A DNA stretch of 64,000 bases from Trichobilharzia szidati (Eukaryota; Platyhelminthes; Trematoda; Strigeidida; Schistosomatidae), in NCBI GenBank assembly GCA_944472155.2, contig OX235271.1:123447329-123511328 (forward strand), read 5' to 3'. A program made the translations under genes and the position numbers. Every line of letters starts with the position of its first letter. Within the stretch, counting starts at the first letter, position 1. Below the pieces are notes generated by a model that searched no databases, had not been told where the DNA came from, and saw nothing but the letters and a program-made list of their open reading frames with translations. Below, one piece after another: positions 45,931 through 59,206 of this stretch.

Positions 45931-47434
45931 TTTTCCCCGATTGGTCACATTTTATGAGAAGATAAGATCACACATAAACTAATCAGACTTTTATTCATGA
46001 GAAAATTTCCTTCTAGGGAACCATGTTTCAGATCAGTGTTATCACTTATTATGTTAAAATAACTAAACAAAATATCAAAACCTTGTATTAACAAGTACTA
46101 TCAGGCATTTGAAGTGTACGCAGGAATTATTTCTCAAAAGAAATATCTTGGTATCATATGAGGTAATAAATGTGCCATTTCTGAATAAGACTTGTCTGTG
46201 AGTCATTAAGTGTCTCAGAAATGTTTTAAAAGTACTTTTATAAAGCATAAATGTTCTGCTCCTTGACAAAGAAATTATTGGCTAAAACCAATGCCTTGTA
46301 AATAAACGTTGGTTATTTGAATATCAAATTTAGCTGAATAGTAACTATCTTTCTACGATTAAATTGACCTATTGGTTGCTGTTCGTTTTTTTTGTCAAAT
46401 ATTCAAAGTCTTTCACTAAGAAGCCTCAAAGGTTGATTGAGAGTGGTAAACGATTTCAAAATTTATCCGGTTGTGGTTAGTATTGGATAATAAGACTAGA
46501 TTTTCGTATTATTTGGAACTTGATGAAGTTTTCCCTAAAACTCTGACACTATAGAGACCACAAAGCTTTATTCGCTAGGCTAATGCGCCTTGTGCAAAGA
46601 CCATCACAAATGAATTGTGTTCATTTTTAACCTATGCGCTGAAGTATTGCACAAACCGTTACACAAAGCCACCTGTATATATTTCTTTTCATCTGCGAAA
46701 CACTATGGATAATATGACCTATTATTTTCAGTAGATATAACATTTGATTGATGGAAACATTGCTCTATTTAACGTGATTTAATCAATTATTCTTTCTTAT
46801 ATTGCAAAGAAGAAAACTGTTAAGAATAGTGAGATGGACAACAAATAAGTAGGATGAGTAGGCAATATCATTTACAGTCAGTGAATTTTATCTTGCAGTT
46901 TGCGTGAATATTGTCTACAACACGAAATATTGCAGTGTAATGTAGGTAAATATGATAGAAAAAAAAGTACACGTATACATAATCATTTTGAAGGTCATGT
47001 GACTGAATTTCTATACAATGTGATGTAAATATCTTAATAATTTATGTGTTCATCATTATTGACGGGATATTTCATAAGTGAAAAATCATGAACATAAGTA
47101 GCACCGGTATATCACATGCAGTTAGTATGTAGCCTATTGTGGTGTAGCTTCTCACTAACCCTTAATAATTAAGGAAATTAATGACCTACATAATAATAAC
47201 CTGCCTGATATGTCACAGGTTTATTCACTAGTGGAAATGCACTTTTACCAATAGAACCAAGTAAAAATTTCAAACAAAGACCAAAATTAATGTAACAAAC
47301 TTTGTAGTCACAAGCGTTTAAAGTTTTTATGACATTTTTAAGCAAAAAGCCTCCAGTTAAATACAGTTATAAGTTTATAAGTCATACCAGTTTATTTCGA
47401 TAAGGTATACAAGCCATGTTTGTAGCTTTCCGAT
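45931..47434. other. Non-coding sequence, nothing recognised
   Basis: AT-rich; no signal. Confidence 0.4.
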
Positions 47435-48110
47435 ATATATATATATATATATGAGTTCGACCACGGATCGATATCACTTAGAGAACCAATGAAAACCAGC
47501 ACTGAAGTACTGGACAGCTGTCTCATCCTAGTTTGGGAATCATCGGCAGTACGCACCAACCGCAGTGGGGTTCGAACCCAAGACCTTCCGGTTACAAGGC
47601 AAGCTCGTCAGCCATTCAGCCACAACCAGACTCAATTATCAGCACATGAATCCTAACTTCTACCAAACTCAAAAATCAAATCTAATCCTTACAAAACAAC
47701 TCGCGAAAACTAATCAGATACTCGCTAGTGACTTTCTACAGCATGGAGTTGCCTGGAGTTCTAGTGAGACTTTGTGACCGATGAGGTCCATCCAATTGGG
47801 TGTGAGGATGGAGATCCTGCCAGTGATATTGGTTGGTGGTCACGCTAAATCACGAATTGGTAGAAGTCAGAATTCATGGGCTGGTCACTGAATCAGGTCC
47901 CAGTGGCTGAATGGTCAATGAGCTCGCCTTGTAAGCGGAAGGTCTTGGATTTGAACCTAGGCAGTGGGTGTGTACTGCAGGTGATTCCGAAACTAGGCTG
48001 ACGAGACAGCTGTGCAGTACTGCAGTGCTGGTTTTCAATGGTTCTCTAACTGATATCAATCTGTCGTCATACTCGATAAACAAATCTAATCCTTACAAAT
48101 CAACTCTTGG
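47435..48110. mobile_element. Family A element, subfamily 2, next to (TA)n
   Basis: Starts directly after a TA tract (47435-47452). The left arm has a minus hammerhead remnant (about 47505-47560; CCGATGA, GTCC cleavage site retained). The right arm has a plus remnant (about 47970-48035, CTGTGC). The arms carry tRNA-like ggttcgaacc and gatttgaacc. The outer end cttacaaatcaactc matches the mirrored outer end of other copies. Confidence 0.75.
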
Positions 48111-48360
48111 AATTAAATATATCTGCAGAAAACACCACCAAACACGAAAAATTGCAAGCGGGTGTAAAATTCATTCGAAGGATCTCTAGAATTGACTATT
48201 CAGTGTTTTATTCCCATAAGGTTGTCTTTTGATTTGACTTATTTTACATATTCTGTCAATAATTTTTGTACCTACTTGTCATGAAATCAGAATATAAACA
48301 ATTAGTGTCTAATCAGACTGAAAGAATTTAAAAACTTTACAGTGTACCTCAAAAAAAACC

Positions 48361-49300
48361 CGACAAACTGGCTGAAGAAGCAGCGAAGACAGGTCTCCAG
48401 GTGAACATAGGGAAAACGAAGGTGATGAAGATAACCGACCAACAGAGACAACAAACAGCACCAATCTCTATTAACGGGAGAAATTTGAAAGATGTCACTT
48501 CCTTCACTTATCTAGCTATGAAGCATCATTTCAACTACAGGTGGAACGGATGAAGATGTCAAAGCCAGCTAGAATCGGAAAGGCAAGATACACCTTCATC
48601 AGTCTGAAATCAGTTCGGAAATCTTCTGCACTCAGCATACAAAACAAGATTAGGATTTTCAACACCAGTATGAGGTCAGTCATCTCCTCTGTATGGGTCA
48701 AGAACTCGGTAGCCGTGTCACGAAAGGCATGTCCCACAGGCAACCGTAGACTTTGATCAACACCTGCCCCCCTTCTGATGTCTCCGTGTTGAAGATCGAA
48801 TGGCCGGTTACAAAGTATTAGCAACAAGAAATTATGGGAACCAACTAACCAAGAGCCTATTATTCAAGAAATATGTAGAAGAGAGTGAAGATGGAATGGG
48901 CATATGATGAGGAGACCGTCGAATGACGTCGCGTGCATTGCAGGCCATCGGTAGAGTGGAATCCGAATTGTAAACGATGAGTTGGGCTGTGGTCCGAGGG
49001 TGGCAAGAGGGAGATCGTTCGAGGAGGAGATTATTTTTTTATTTTTGGTTACAGCTTAATGCCACACCGTATTTTCAGTACAAGTATGGAATTTTCAGCG
49101 TGGATATCGGTAGCCCAAATTTCGCAGGCCGACCATAGTTATCGGGTGTGCGTCGGCAGGGGATCGAACCCCGGACCATGTGCATGGTCGGCGAGAGCAA
49201 TTGTGGGCCCAACTAAAGAGGACAGCAGAAAATAGAACAAAGTGGAGATTCGTTGTTGACGCTCTATGTTCCACTCGGAACCTAAGGGAACAATAATAAT
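48361..49300 (+). mobile_element. RTE-like 3' fragment split by SINE-D
   Basis: Begins with RT C-terminal sequence (DKLAEEAAKTGLQVNIGKTK, ITDQQRQQ, INGRNLKDVTSFTYLA), then decays. A SINE-D copy interrupts it at 49031-49192. It resumes at ttgtgggcccaac and ends gttccactcggaacctaagg with an AAT tail. The order of insertion is clear: the RTE came first, the SINE later. Confidence 0.82.
49031..49192 (-). mobile_element. SINE-D nested in an RTE-like copy
   Basis: Minus orientation: B-box ggggttcgatcccc, gtgtgcgtcgg partner of the head, body aaatttgggctaccgatat, and the A-rich tail seen as a T-run at 49031-49047. Confidence 0.82.
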
Positions 49301-52181
49301 AATACAGTGGACCTCAATATTGAATAATACAACTATTACAATTTAGACTACTAAAACTAAAGTTAGCAGTTTTATTTATTGTTTATTTATAGATCTTATC
49401 CCATATTATTAAAACTATATAATCACTTCAGTGTAGATTTCGTCACAAACTAAGATTAGTGGCGGGGGTAGGTGGGAATTACTGAAACGGAATTTTGTTC
49501 ATGACGTAATCTTCTTCACTGAAATAAATTCAAATCTCTACAAAACTAAAAAAAGATTGAATGCATGATTATTCCCTGATTTATTTTAAAACTATTCAAG
49601 CTGGAAAGGCTTTTCTAAACTTTTTGTTGATACTCCGCCCTTAACTTTAATAAAGTTAGTATTTTTTTTAGCGAAACACTTGAAATTAAGTCCCTCTGTA
49701 ATTATAAACATGAAAACCTATATACTTAAGTTACGCATAATAAACACAGTTTTCTTTTTACAACTAAGAAGTGTTTAATTGCCGTTAGCAGTAATTTCAA
49801 TCAGAAAATTTTCGTTCGAATCACCGAATATGTCGATGTGTATGGATAACTCAGAGCAGCCGCTAGATTTCAGTTGCATAGAACTATGCAAAAGGAAGCA
49901 CTGACAGTAAGTGCTAGTAGTGGAATTCAGAATGTTTTTTCCAGCCTGTTTGAAAATCATCAGCCGGATGTACGTGAGTCCAGATGACTGATGATATTTT
50001 CACCAGCTTTTCACTGGGTTGGAGTCAACACTGAATTCCTAGATATTAGGTGTAGAATAACAGTTAGTTAAAATCAAAGGTATCAATGAGGCATCCGTGT
50101 GATAGGCCAACAGAAACTGATTACTTCAGTCCAGTTAAATCACACAATGGACAGTTCGAAATTTTCGGTGGAAGAATAAAAGTTGGCGGGAATGATTTAG
50201 TTAACTTTGATCGGATATAAGAATAAAAGTATTCCCAATTGGTGGTAACGTGAGAAATACGATCACCTTAGTCACAGATCTTCACTGGCAATTTGTTATT
50301 ACCTTTTGTTATGTTATGTTTGTATATTTGTCAACCAAAACGAGTTCGCTTTCTAAGATTTCTCTCAGACAACACAAGTTCCCCATGAATTTAAAACCAG
50401 TTAAAATGCGTTACACTTAAGGATGTACAGGAAATAAGTTCATCTAAAGAAATAAATCAATGTTTACTCAATTCTGGTTAATGGTGACTAGCAGTGAATT
50501 CTAGGGTGTGCATTTCATCAACTAGATGGACCTGCATTCCCGGTGAGTGATGGTGTTTCCACAGAGACTAGAACGCTGCACCCATCATTTAGAACGCCAA
50601 AGCACTAACCACTAGGCTGACATGTCAACATAATTAATCAGTATCAACTGGAAACAAATCTACGACAAATATTTAAGTAATTCCACGAAAATGAGTAGTC
50701 CTTATGCGGAGCTAAGTTTCTATGTTATAGTTAACCTTTAAAATAGAACAGTCTAACGAAATATTTCAGCAGGATTATGCTTGATTACCTACCCGTGAAT
50801 TTCAAATATTATCAAATACATTATTCGGAATATGATTACAATATTGGTAGTATAATCTAAGTCAATAACCTTTACTACTATAACTTTTGTTAGCATGCTG
50901 AACTATATTTTCAGCGTTTGATGTATATGCGAGGAGATTACTATTATTGCTGGCATTGTACTACATATGTATGTGTATATATGTGCAGAGAAATAAGAAT
51001 AAAATATGTCTAGACTTTGTTGTTTTATTGCAAAAGCAATAATCGATTAGGTCCTCTAAATATCTTTCTTTGTCTACTGATTATATCAAATGAAATTTCA
51101 GTCAATGGATGATATATAAGTATTTCTAATACAGGGTGAAGTGTATAATAATTGAGCAAAAATGTATTTTAACTGTATAATATCAAGAAAATTCACTTTC
51201 TGTTTTAAAAATGATTTCTACATTTGTGTCTCTTTATGTGATAAAACAAACTGTACTCAGTTTTGTGTTTAAATTTAGACACTTTCTCCAGACGAATTTA
51301 CCGATCGTTAAGGTCTGTAATCATAAATTTAGCAATAATGTCAGTTGATTTTGTATGTATCATTTAAAAACCAGTACTGGCATAGTTTATATGAACTTTG
51401 ATCAAGTTTCATTCCTGTGGGTTCGCAAAAGTCAGGCGCCAAGCGAAATATAGACATATATATAAAAAGTTATACTTATACAATTCTGAACAACATCGAA
51501 AGAAACAATTCCAGTGTTTTATTCAGTAAGATTTTCTGAACTCTTCTAGTCATATGATCAAAATTAAAACTGAGTCGAAAAACTGGTGGCCCACTTAAAA
51601 CTTGGGCTACCACGAACCTCCATCACCAAAATTTCTTTTGTTCACTTTGTTTTAATCTATTAAAATATAACCTCTAATGGTATCATTTAATGTCGCGAGT
51701 ATTTAAAATGTCTACACTCTGCTGGTTCGTCAGTTTATACTTTACTTGAGAAAAAGCATAATCATGGGTGGTAACATATTTCGATACATGAGATAACTGT
51801 TCTTGAGTTATGACCCTGGATCTCAAAATGTCCTCCTGAACTTTTTATAATTGGCTTTCACACAAACGCCATGTATTTCTCTAGGGACAAAAAGAAGAAA
51901 TATCATAGTGGATTGGTTCACACTTCATTTCAGACAACAATGTGTCACGCAATTAACTGCGAATTAGCATTTTATTTGGTGATTCTGAACGAAGAGAAAA
52001 TATTTCATAAATCTGGTTCCCTTGACAGATTTCGATAAAGAAAGAAAGACTAGATTTGGAGTATTAAATGATGTCATTCTATTTCATAGATTCTTATCAA
52101 CAAAAACATCACGTAACACATTTCGCTGAAAATTCTGTACACCATATAAACACTATCCAGAATAAAGTTATTACCATTAAC
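49301..52181. other. Non-coding sequence with one weak tRNA-like repeat
   Basis: No exon recognised. Bases 50470-50640 (minus) have a tRNA-like A-box (agcctagtggttagtgc) and read like a single-copy SINE relic. A 61-codon open stretch at 49775-49960 (minus) matches nothing known. Confidence 0.4.
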
Positions 52182-52432
52182 GTATATATATATATATATG
52201 AATTGGCTGAAGTCAGAATTGATGGGCCATTGAATATGTCCCTACGAGCTCGCCTTGCAACCAGAAGATCATGTGTTCGAACCCCAGTGGGTGCATACTG
52301 ATGAAGAGTCCAAAGGTGGGACAAAACAGCTGTCTACCCAGTACTCCCTGTTGGTTTTCCAATGGTTCTCTAACCGATGTCAGCTCATGATGAAATACTG
52401 CAACCACTCAAAATAAGTAACTAATACTTGAG
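52182..52432 (+). mobile_element. Family A half element after (TA)n
   Basis: A TA tract (52182-52199) is followed by the right half only: tRNA-like segment (gtgttcgaacccc), hammerhead remnant at about 52285-52345 (tactgatgaagagtcc; G12 of GAAA changed; an extra three bases before stem I), outer arm gatgtcagctcatgatg. Confidence 0.72.
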
Positions 52433-53739
52433 TATTCTCCTTCTTATTTTTCCTAACACTTCTTTAAGATAAGGAATTAGTGCAGTATATTAGTGACAGA
52501 TTTCAGTTCATCCCTAACTTAATGTTTCGATTACCTTTATGTAAAAGTACTCTTAGCTAACTTTACTTTTGTGGTTAAGGAGTGTGCAGAATTTTAATCA
52601 TGGTATACATCCATATCCGAATGTTTTCTTATCCCAGCCACACTCTGCGGGGAGTAAATTATCTCACTGATGCATTCGACTGTAATAGATTTGCAAATAG
52701 TAGAGAAACTGGTGAGCCAATTACAAAATCAGCCGTTTTACAATATAGTTTACCCCTAAATTTACATACCGCTGACCGCAGACATAATTCTAAGAACACG
52801 ATTTTGTCTGTACTCAATGTACAGCTACCATTTATTCTGTTATAGGAGTATAACAAATAATGTGTAACGAGAACGTTCGATAACAGTGAGTGATCAAAAC
52901 TTGATATTGTTTCATTGTCGTCAATACATGTTGAGAATAAACTCAGCAGATATGTTGCGTCCTACAACATCTTTTAGAATAGGTAGGTTATTTAGTCAAG
53001 TTTCACATTTTATCAGTTTCCCTTCTGATATACAGCTCAGAAATATTTTGTTCCGAATGAGACTGATATTTGACTATCGTTGGTATTTCTCATGATGTTC
53101 CAAAAGCGCTATTTAGATGCTCAACAGTAATGAGAATTTATGAAAAAAGTACTCTTCGCTAGTTTTTATCACCTGGGTATTTTTCATATCAAACTGGCCC
53201 ATTTTTCAGTATTATGTTTGTTGTGATCAATCTGGAGCATTTACTTTGACTGGATTCCTAATTCCTATGCATTTATGCATAATATGAACTTCCTATTGCA
53301 GTTTCGAAGATAGTCTTAAATGGCAACATTATGTTTTGAAAAAGGGAGATCAAAATATTTCCAATTTATTGTTTAGTGATTAGATCTCATCATACTAATG
53401 TATACAAACAAGCATGACATCATTTTGTCCAAATATTCATTATCTTATCAATCTTATAAACAAAAAAAATAACGAACATTTTCGAAATACACTCTGCTAG
53501 AGACAGACATTTTTTAATCAAAAATTTATAATAATTTAAACCTATGATGTCCAACTGCCTTCTGTGCATGGAGAGTCTAAACATACGTTTATTGACATAC
53601 TGTCGCGAAAATCTAATTACAAGGTTATACGCGATAAGTACACGTCTAGATATTGATTGATTATGAATATGATTACATTGACGATTTCAGTAAATCTGCA
53701 AAATAAATCGAGTGTGTCATTCATATGTACACATAACAC
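52433..53739. other. Non-coding sequence with a Penelope-like RT scrap
   Basis: On the minus strand 52856-52659 reads KLYCKTADFVIGSPVSLLFANL, a decayed version of the Penelope-like RT motif G.AMGSPVSP..AN. The remainder is unrecognised. Confidence 0.45.
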
Positions 53740-53795
53740 AAATGTGTGTGTGTGTGTGTCTGCTTGCAGAATTTAACATGCAAGCTAAGTTGGAC

Positions 53796-53828
<33 letters not shown>
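53740..53828. repeat. (TG)n and (TA)n microsatellites
   Basis: TG repeat at about 53742-53758 and a TA repeat at about 53797-53827, separated by about 40 bases. Confidence 0.9.
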
Positions 53829-53829
<1 letters not shown>

Positions 53830-53941
53830 TCGTCACTTTATGGTGTGTTATATACATATAGCCTACTTAAGATTTGTTGGCAGTTAAATGGGTTATGCAA
53901 TTGTGTAGCAATCTGGGAAAACATTGTACAATGTAGAAATA

Positions 53942-54482
53942 TTCAAGCGTTAATTTTCAGGGATTCGATTAGTTACAGGTTTGATCACCAGCTGACATCA
54001 GTTAAAGAATCACTAGAAAACCTGTTAATTCCGGAGACTCTTCATCGGTTACAAGACGAACTCGTAGACCATTCAGTCACTGGGACCCGACCCAGTAGCC
54101 CATGAACCCCAACTTCTGCCAATTCTCTATATATGGGGCAGATGATATCAATTCGCGATCAAACCTGTAACCAAGCGAATCCCTGGAAACCAACATTCAA
54201 TAATTAACCTGATGCTCACTAGTGACTGGCTGTATACAGGTAGCTACCCTGACTTGAGGTGAGAATTCATAACCAGCGGCGTCCATCAAGAAGTTGGGGT
54301 TCATGATCCATTGGAACGGGTCCCATTGGTTGGATGGTCTACCAGCTTGCCTTGTAACCTGAAGGTGGCGGGTCTGAACCTCAGTGCTACCTTCGTACTA
54401 CTGAAGAGTCCCAAGCGGTGACGAAACACATGTCCAGTACTCCCTGATTTTCCAATTGTTCTCTAGCTGATGTCAATAGGGA
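53942..54482. mobile_element. Family A hammerhead element, subfamily 1
   Basis: The left outer arm (ttcaagcgttaattttcag) and its mirror (54165-54215, ggaaaccaacattcaat) form a foldback whose hammerhead is deleted. A plus-strand body follows with a tRNA-like segment (about 54325-54385) and an intact-core hammerhead (54395-54445). The right outer arm is cut at about 54482, and no duplication could be seen. Confidence 0.75.
54395..54445 (+). ncRNA. Hammerhead ribozyme, intact catalytic core
   Basis: Stem I GTACT (54395-54399) pairs with AGTAC (54436-54440) across one mismatch next to the core. Core CTGAAGA is 54401-54407. Stem II is GTC/GAC plus a C-U mismatch. GAAA is 54423-54426. The short stem III is ACACATGT, with GTC at 54432-54434 (cut expected after 54434). 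All consensus core bases are present. Stem II is weaker than in the copy at 14959-15010. Confidence 0.72.
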
Positions 54483-55109
54483 GAAAAATTTTATCCCTGT
54501 TGATACACGGACTTCTAGTACAAATGCTTGGACAACGGTTTCATGCCAATCGGATATACCTAGCTAACAAGTCTTAAGTGGAACGAGATCGTGGGTCCAG
54601 TATTCCACAACCGACTACCATTGAGTGAGTGAAATCTGTGATTAGTGTAATAGCTGTTGTAACTTTCCGTTTAGAAAATTGTCTTTTTATCTACAGAGCG
54701 ATATCTACCTTTAAGGAAATCAGACTACTGAGTAAAGTCAGTTCAGTCTCTATGTTTCATTTTAGTAAGAAAACATTATTTATTTCCTTGGGTAGTTGAC
54801 AATAAGTTCTGTTATTCAATGTCATTGCTGTATAAGATATTATCCCAAGAAATATTATCACGAATAGAAAAAGTCGACCGGGGAAACTTGTGGGAGGTGG
54901 CATGGAACACAGGAATGAACAAGAAACGTAGTTTCGCTCACAAAGTATGAAGCGGACTTTTGTTATTTTAAAAAGTGGAAAAACGTATTATCTTAATTGT
55001 TGTGGCTAACTGACTGACTGCATTTACCACTGTGTTGATTATTTTTTTATTGAGATTGATACCATAGCAGAATAAGTGATTCAAAATTCCCTCAATGAAG
55101 AATCAATTT
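54483..55109. other. Non-coding sequence, nothing recognised
   Basis: AT-rich; no signal. Confidence 0.4.
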
Positions 55110-55560
55110 ACAATAGTGATACTTATTTGAATATTTCAACTAATTTTGTAATCACTTTCCCCTGACCTATATTGTTGTTCTAACGTTGGCATACATCATT
55201 TTGACTTAATTCTTATTATTTGTCGTTGTTTTGTGCTGCTGGTGAACTGTTGATAATAATGTTTTGTTTTCCCGCCTTGATTTTGTTTGAGTGCAGTTAG
55301 GATTACTCCATGGAGTGATTTCTTGACCTTCATCTGGCTCCCAAAAGAGTATTTTGTTCTATTTAGTTCTTATAGACAGAATTTCAATACCACCTTTTTA
55401 GGGATATTCCTATTGATTCTCAGGTATTTTACGATTACGCTTGGTTAATTAGTTTTGTTGTAGAATAAGTATTGTGCACCTGAGGAACTTTTGTACTGTA
55501 TAGCTGCCAGATGGCAGTGTTCCATATTAGCACAGATTTTATCACGTTAAATTGTGTTTT
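55110..55560. repeat. Repeat E, copy 2
   Basis: Aligned by eye with 44870-45440. No coding capacity; family unknown. Confidence 0.55.
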
Positions 55561-56200
55561 GGTATTGTTGCGTGACTCATGGGAGTTTGGCAAGCTATAC
55601 AGAGGAATGCCTCGATTGGTTTACTGTGTTAAGACCAAAATACAAGTAAAAAATTTGAATATATATTTTTGGCTTATACTTTTTACTATTCATAGTCACG
55701 TTCACGTTTTGTTATTTGGTAACACAGAGTCACTAGTTTAAACAAATCTTTATTTGAATACTTAACTATTGAACAAAAATGGTTAGAGCGAACAAATGTT
55801 TTCAATAATTTTTTCTTCAGGCTCTACAATTATATTCATATGAACTGTGATCAAGATTTGACCGGATAGTTACAAAATAATTGAGCGCTGAGTGAGAAGT
55901 AGACGTAAATGTCTACAATTATACATTCATTAATTTAAGCATACAATAGCCGGTAAAGACAAATTAGAATCATATCAGAAAGTGTACTGTGGAACAATAA
56001 TAATATGGAGTGGGACAACGGTAATGCTTTTCTGACTTGTTATCATATTTACAAGAACAAAACAATCCTGTTCATTTCACTTCACTAAATTCAGTATTAT
56101 TATTACCTTTTGATAATCGTTCACCAATAGTACTTTTATGTTTACACCACATCATCGTTATGATTTCACAATCATTATTATTGTCGTTACTTTTTTTAAC

Positions 56201-56380
56201 TTATTTTTATTATGATAGCTTAACTCCACACAGTATTTTTGATACAAGTATGGAATTTTCAGCATATGATATCGATAGCCCAAATTTAGCAGGCCGACCA
56301 TTGATATCAGGTGTGCGTCGACCGGGGATCGAACTCCGGACTATGTGCATGGTCAGCGAGCGTCCTAACCGTCCTAAGCA
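56201..56380 (-). mobile_element. SINE-D
   Basis: Minus orientation: head partner gtgcgtcgacc, B-box gagttcgatcccc, body aaatttgggctatcgatat, tail at 56201-56215. Confidence 0.8.
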
Positions 56381-56514
56381 ATAAGAAGACGTAATTTGTC
56401 TGAATCGTGTAATGTATTCACGCAACATATTCTGAAAAACCTGATCACATATGGACTTATCACAGGAATTTAATTCATAATATGGGAATTTTCCACACTA
56501 CCAAATATGTGAAA

Positions 56515-56725
56515 TTAATAAAGATTTAAGAGGTGAGAAAATAGACTCAGGTCAAGTTAAAAGGACATAGTGAAGGTTAAAATAACAATGAAGATCACTA
56601 AACCAAATAAGAAGTAATAGTACATCTACCATGCCTGGTATCAAAACAAAGTTTACCAAGGGAGGTTTAGTGTGATGAATTGTTTTTAAATGCACAAAAG
56701 GTGATTTAAACTTCCTAATTGCCAG
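56515..56725. repeat. Repeat F, copy 2
   Basis: Second copy of the sequence at 39980-40280, same orientation. Confidence 0.7.
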
Positions 56726-56879
56726 CTAGGGCTTTCACAAACATTAGGATACACCCCAACCACATTCAATAGATAGGTTTAAAAGACGTGTGAACATCAA
56801 TTTGATGTCGTTTCACCGTAATATGTTTTGCAATGGAGGAGCTAGGTCGTCTGTTCTCACCATTAATGGGTTCTGGGGA

Positions 56880-57480
56880 TTCTGTTTGCTTCTGAAGCCA
56901 TCTAGGAATATGCTGTGAAGCCAGCCCTTACTTGCAGAGATTGATGAGTCCTTCCTATGAATGTGTGTCCACACGTACATTCAAATCGGTGAATACAATG
57001 GGATGTGACATCATTTTTCGCATGTTCTAAGGGGTTAGATGGATATATGGGCTTCACATTCTCAATTATTATGATACTAGCTGCATAAAAAGTCTTTTCA
57101 ACCACAGCGTTCAATCTCTGTCGAATTACCAAGCTGCTATGATCACCCATGTAGGGTAGCTTGATATATATACGTCTTTCTTACGAATATGCACTGATGA
57201 TACACTTGATGAGGAAGAAGGAAAGTTGACATAGACTCTGGTTGATAATAATTATCCAGACAAGTTCATTAGGAGATATAAAGTAGTCAGAACACCAAGA
57301 CCCACTCTCTAAATACCTCGCAATCAATCTCATTGGAAATTCTGTATTGGGTATAATTTCATCTTTCAGAATAATGTTGTTATCATAATTTAAAAAAAAT
57401 TCCGTTAGACCAGGGACTAGTATCTCATTTAACTTATTAACAAATAGAACAGTAATGATCAGGGTAATTATTGCCACCTG
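56880..57480 (-). mobile_element. Penelope-like element remnant with GIY-YIG start
   Basis: The minus strand at about 57020-56910 reads HCIHRFECTCGHTFIGRTHQSLQVR, the GIY-YIG signature. Upstream minus sequence to 57480 is open in pieces (SDYFISPNELVW and others) but not identifiable. It is interrupted to the right by the foldback insertion at 57523-57686. Confidence 0.6.
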
Positions 57481-57510
57481 TGAACTTAAGTTGGAAATAG
57501 ATTTTATAAC

Positions 57511-57698
57511 ACGGATACATTTTCTATAGCTGATTTGTAAGGATTAGATTTGTTTTTACGAGTTGATAACGGATTGATATCAGTTGGAGAACCATTGAGA
57601 ACCAAGGAGTACTGGACGGCTGTTTCATCGTAGTTTGGTTTTCAATGGTTCTCCAACTGATATCAACCCGTGATCAACTCGTAAAAACGGATACATTT
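57511..57698. mobile_element. Family A foldback with exact 12-bp target duplication
   Basis: acggatacattt lies at 57511-57522 and 57687-57698. The insertion consists of one outer arm (57536-57604), a short hammerhead scrap (gtactggacggctgtttcatc), and the mirrored arm (57636-57686). It is a minimal two-armed family A copy without a tRNA-like segment. Confidence 0.85.
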
Positions 57699-58692
57699 AC
57701 CAAAAAGGATAAAAAAGACCTTGTGGTTTCGTTTGATAACCACAATGAAATAGATGCATATAGCTGTTTACAAGTCCTCACCCATCTCTGCTATTCATCA
57801 CATAGAGATAATATTCAGTCTAAAGTTTACGCCCTTCGTGAGAATGACGAAATTTAAAAAAAAACAATCCCTTCAACCTCGTTTTGTTTATTATCATTTT
57901 AAGCAGACAGTGTTTTCAATTCATGACGAGATTGAATGACTCATATTTTGTGGTTCATATTATTGTCAAACCAGAATATGGACACTGGATAGCTTTCTAT
58001 CGATTATTCCAAAAATAAAAATAATAATTGCGTTTAGATAAACGAGTAAGTCTGCTTTTTGCTTAAAAATGTAAGATAAGTGTAGAATCGGACTGATTTC
58101 ACATGTTTATAAGGCGTATTTATGGCAATAACATTCCTTTACTCAGAACTTCAAAAATCAAATCATATACAGTGCTGTTAAATGGTTATTAACTCTGTAG
58201 GTGGATAGCGTTCACTTTGTATTTTGTATGACCACTTGTGTTTTCATCGAAATAGATAAAGTATTTAACTGTTGAATGTTGAAAAGAAATGTAGCTGACC
58301 ATATGTGCAGTAAGAAAAAGAGATCGATTTGAAACGCCGAGTTACTATTGGTCACCATCCTACAGTTTTGTGCTTTGTATACTGTGATTTCAAGTGATAA
58401 CAAAGCATATGAAATTACATATCAGGGAGAAAAAAATGAATACATTGAAACCTTAGTTGTGTAGTCTTAAGTAAACTAGCAGGACAAGGTGATAAATAGC
58501 GTTCAGAAATGGTTAATATTAAAGCTGTAAGCGCTTAGAAGCAAACCTATTGATAATAGAATCAAGATACGTACAAAGTATATTTTATAGCTTAGGGTTT
58601 GAAAAGAAAGAAGAGGGAAGATGAGTGAAAATGGATTACATAATAAATGACTGTTCAGAAGGAAATCTGATCGAGACCATAGTAGTGAAAGG
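57699..58692. other. Non-coding sequence, nothing recognised
   Basis: A short open stretch (57700-57857, plus) matches nothing known. Confidence 0.35.
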
Positions 58693-59206
58693 GATTAGAA
58701 AGCCATTTTTAGTCCAAAACTAGTTAGTATCTAGTACAATGTTTTTAGTCCTTTGTTTGGTGCAAAATGAATTCTGTCAGTAAAGTTTACAATGTGGCCA
58801 CCATGCCACTAAGTAGCTCGCCATCATGGTTCACCTTGAATTGCTGATGGTAGATGGTTGGAGGCAATCGGCAGGATGCCTTGGACTCAGATTTCGTGCT
58901 AGTTGGCACTCATCATCAGGACGTATCTGCAGTAGTTAGTAACATTACACTAGTTACCGACTAGTGTCCAATCAAAAGTATCCAATACAGTATTACAGGA
59001 GGTCGATCGCGAGCCCGAATAGCTCAGTGGTAACGTCTCTGACTGGGTGACGCCGGTTCGAATCTCAGAAGAGACATGAGTTCCTCTGAGGTTTCAGATA
59101 TGTCTTGCTGACCGGTGAATGCCAACTAGCACGAAACCTAGGTCAAGCAAGGCTTCCTACCAATCGCCTCCAACCATCTAATATACACGATTGGGAAGTC
59201 ACTTTT
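58693..59206. mobile_element. Family C element
   Basis: Left outer arm (58725-58850), mirrored inner ends (gatggttggaggcaatcgg at 58854; gcctccaaccatc at 59166), and one plus-strand tRNA-like segment (59010-59075, tagctcagtggtaacg, ggttcgaatct). Flanks gattagaaagccattttt and gattgggaagtcactttt match at 14 of 18 and may be an aged duplication. Confidence 0.75.
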
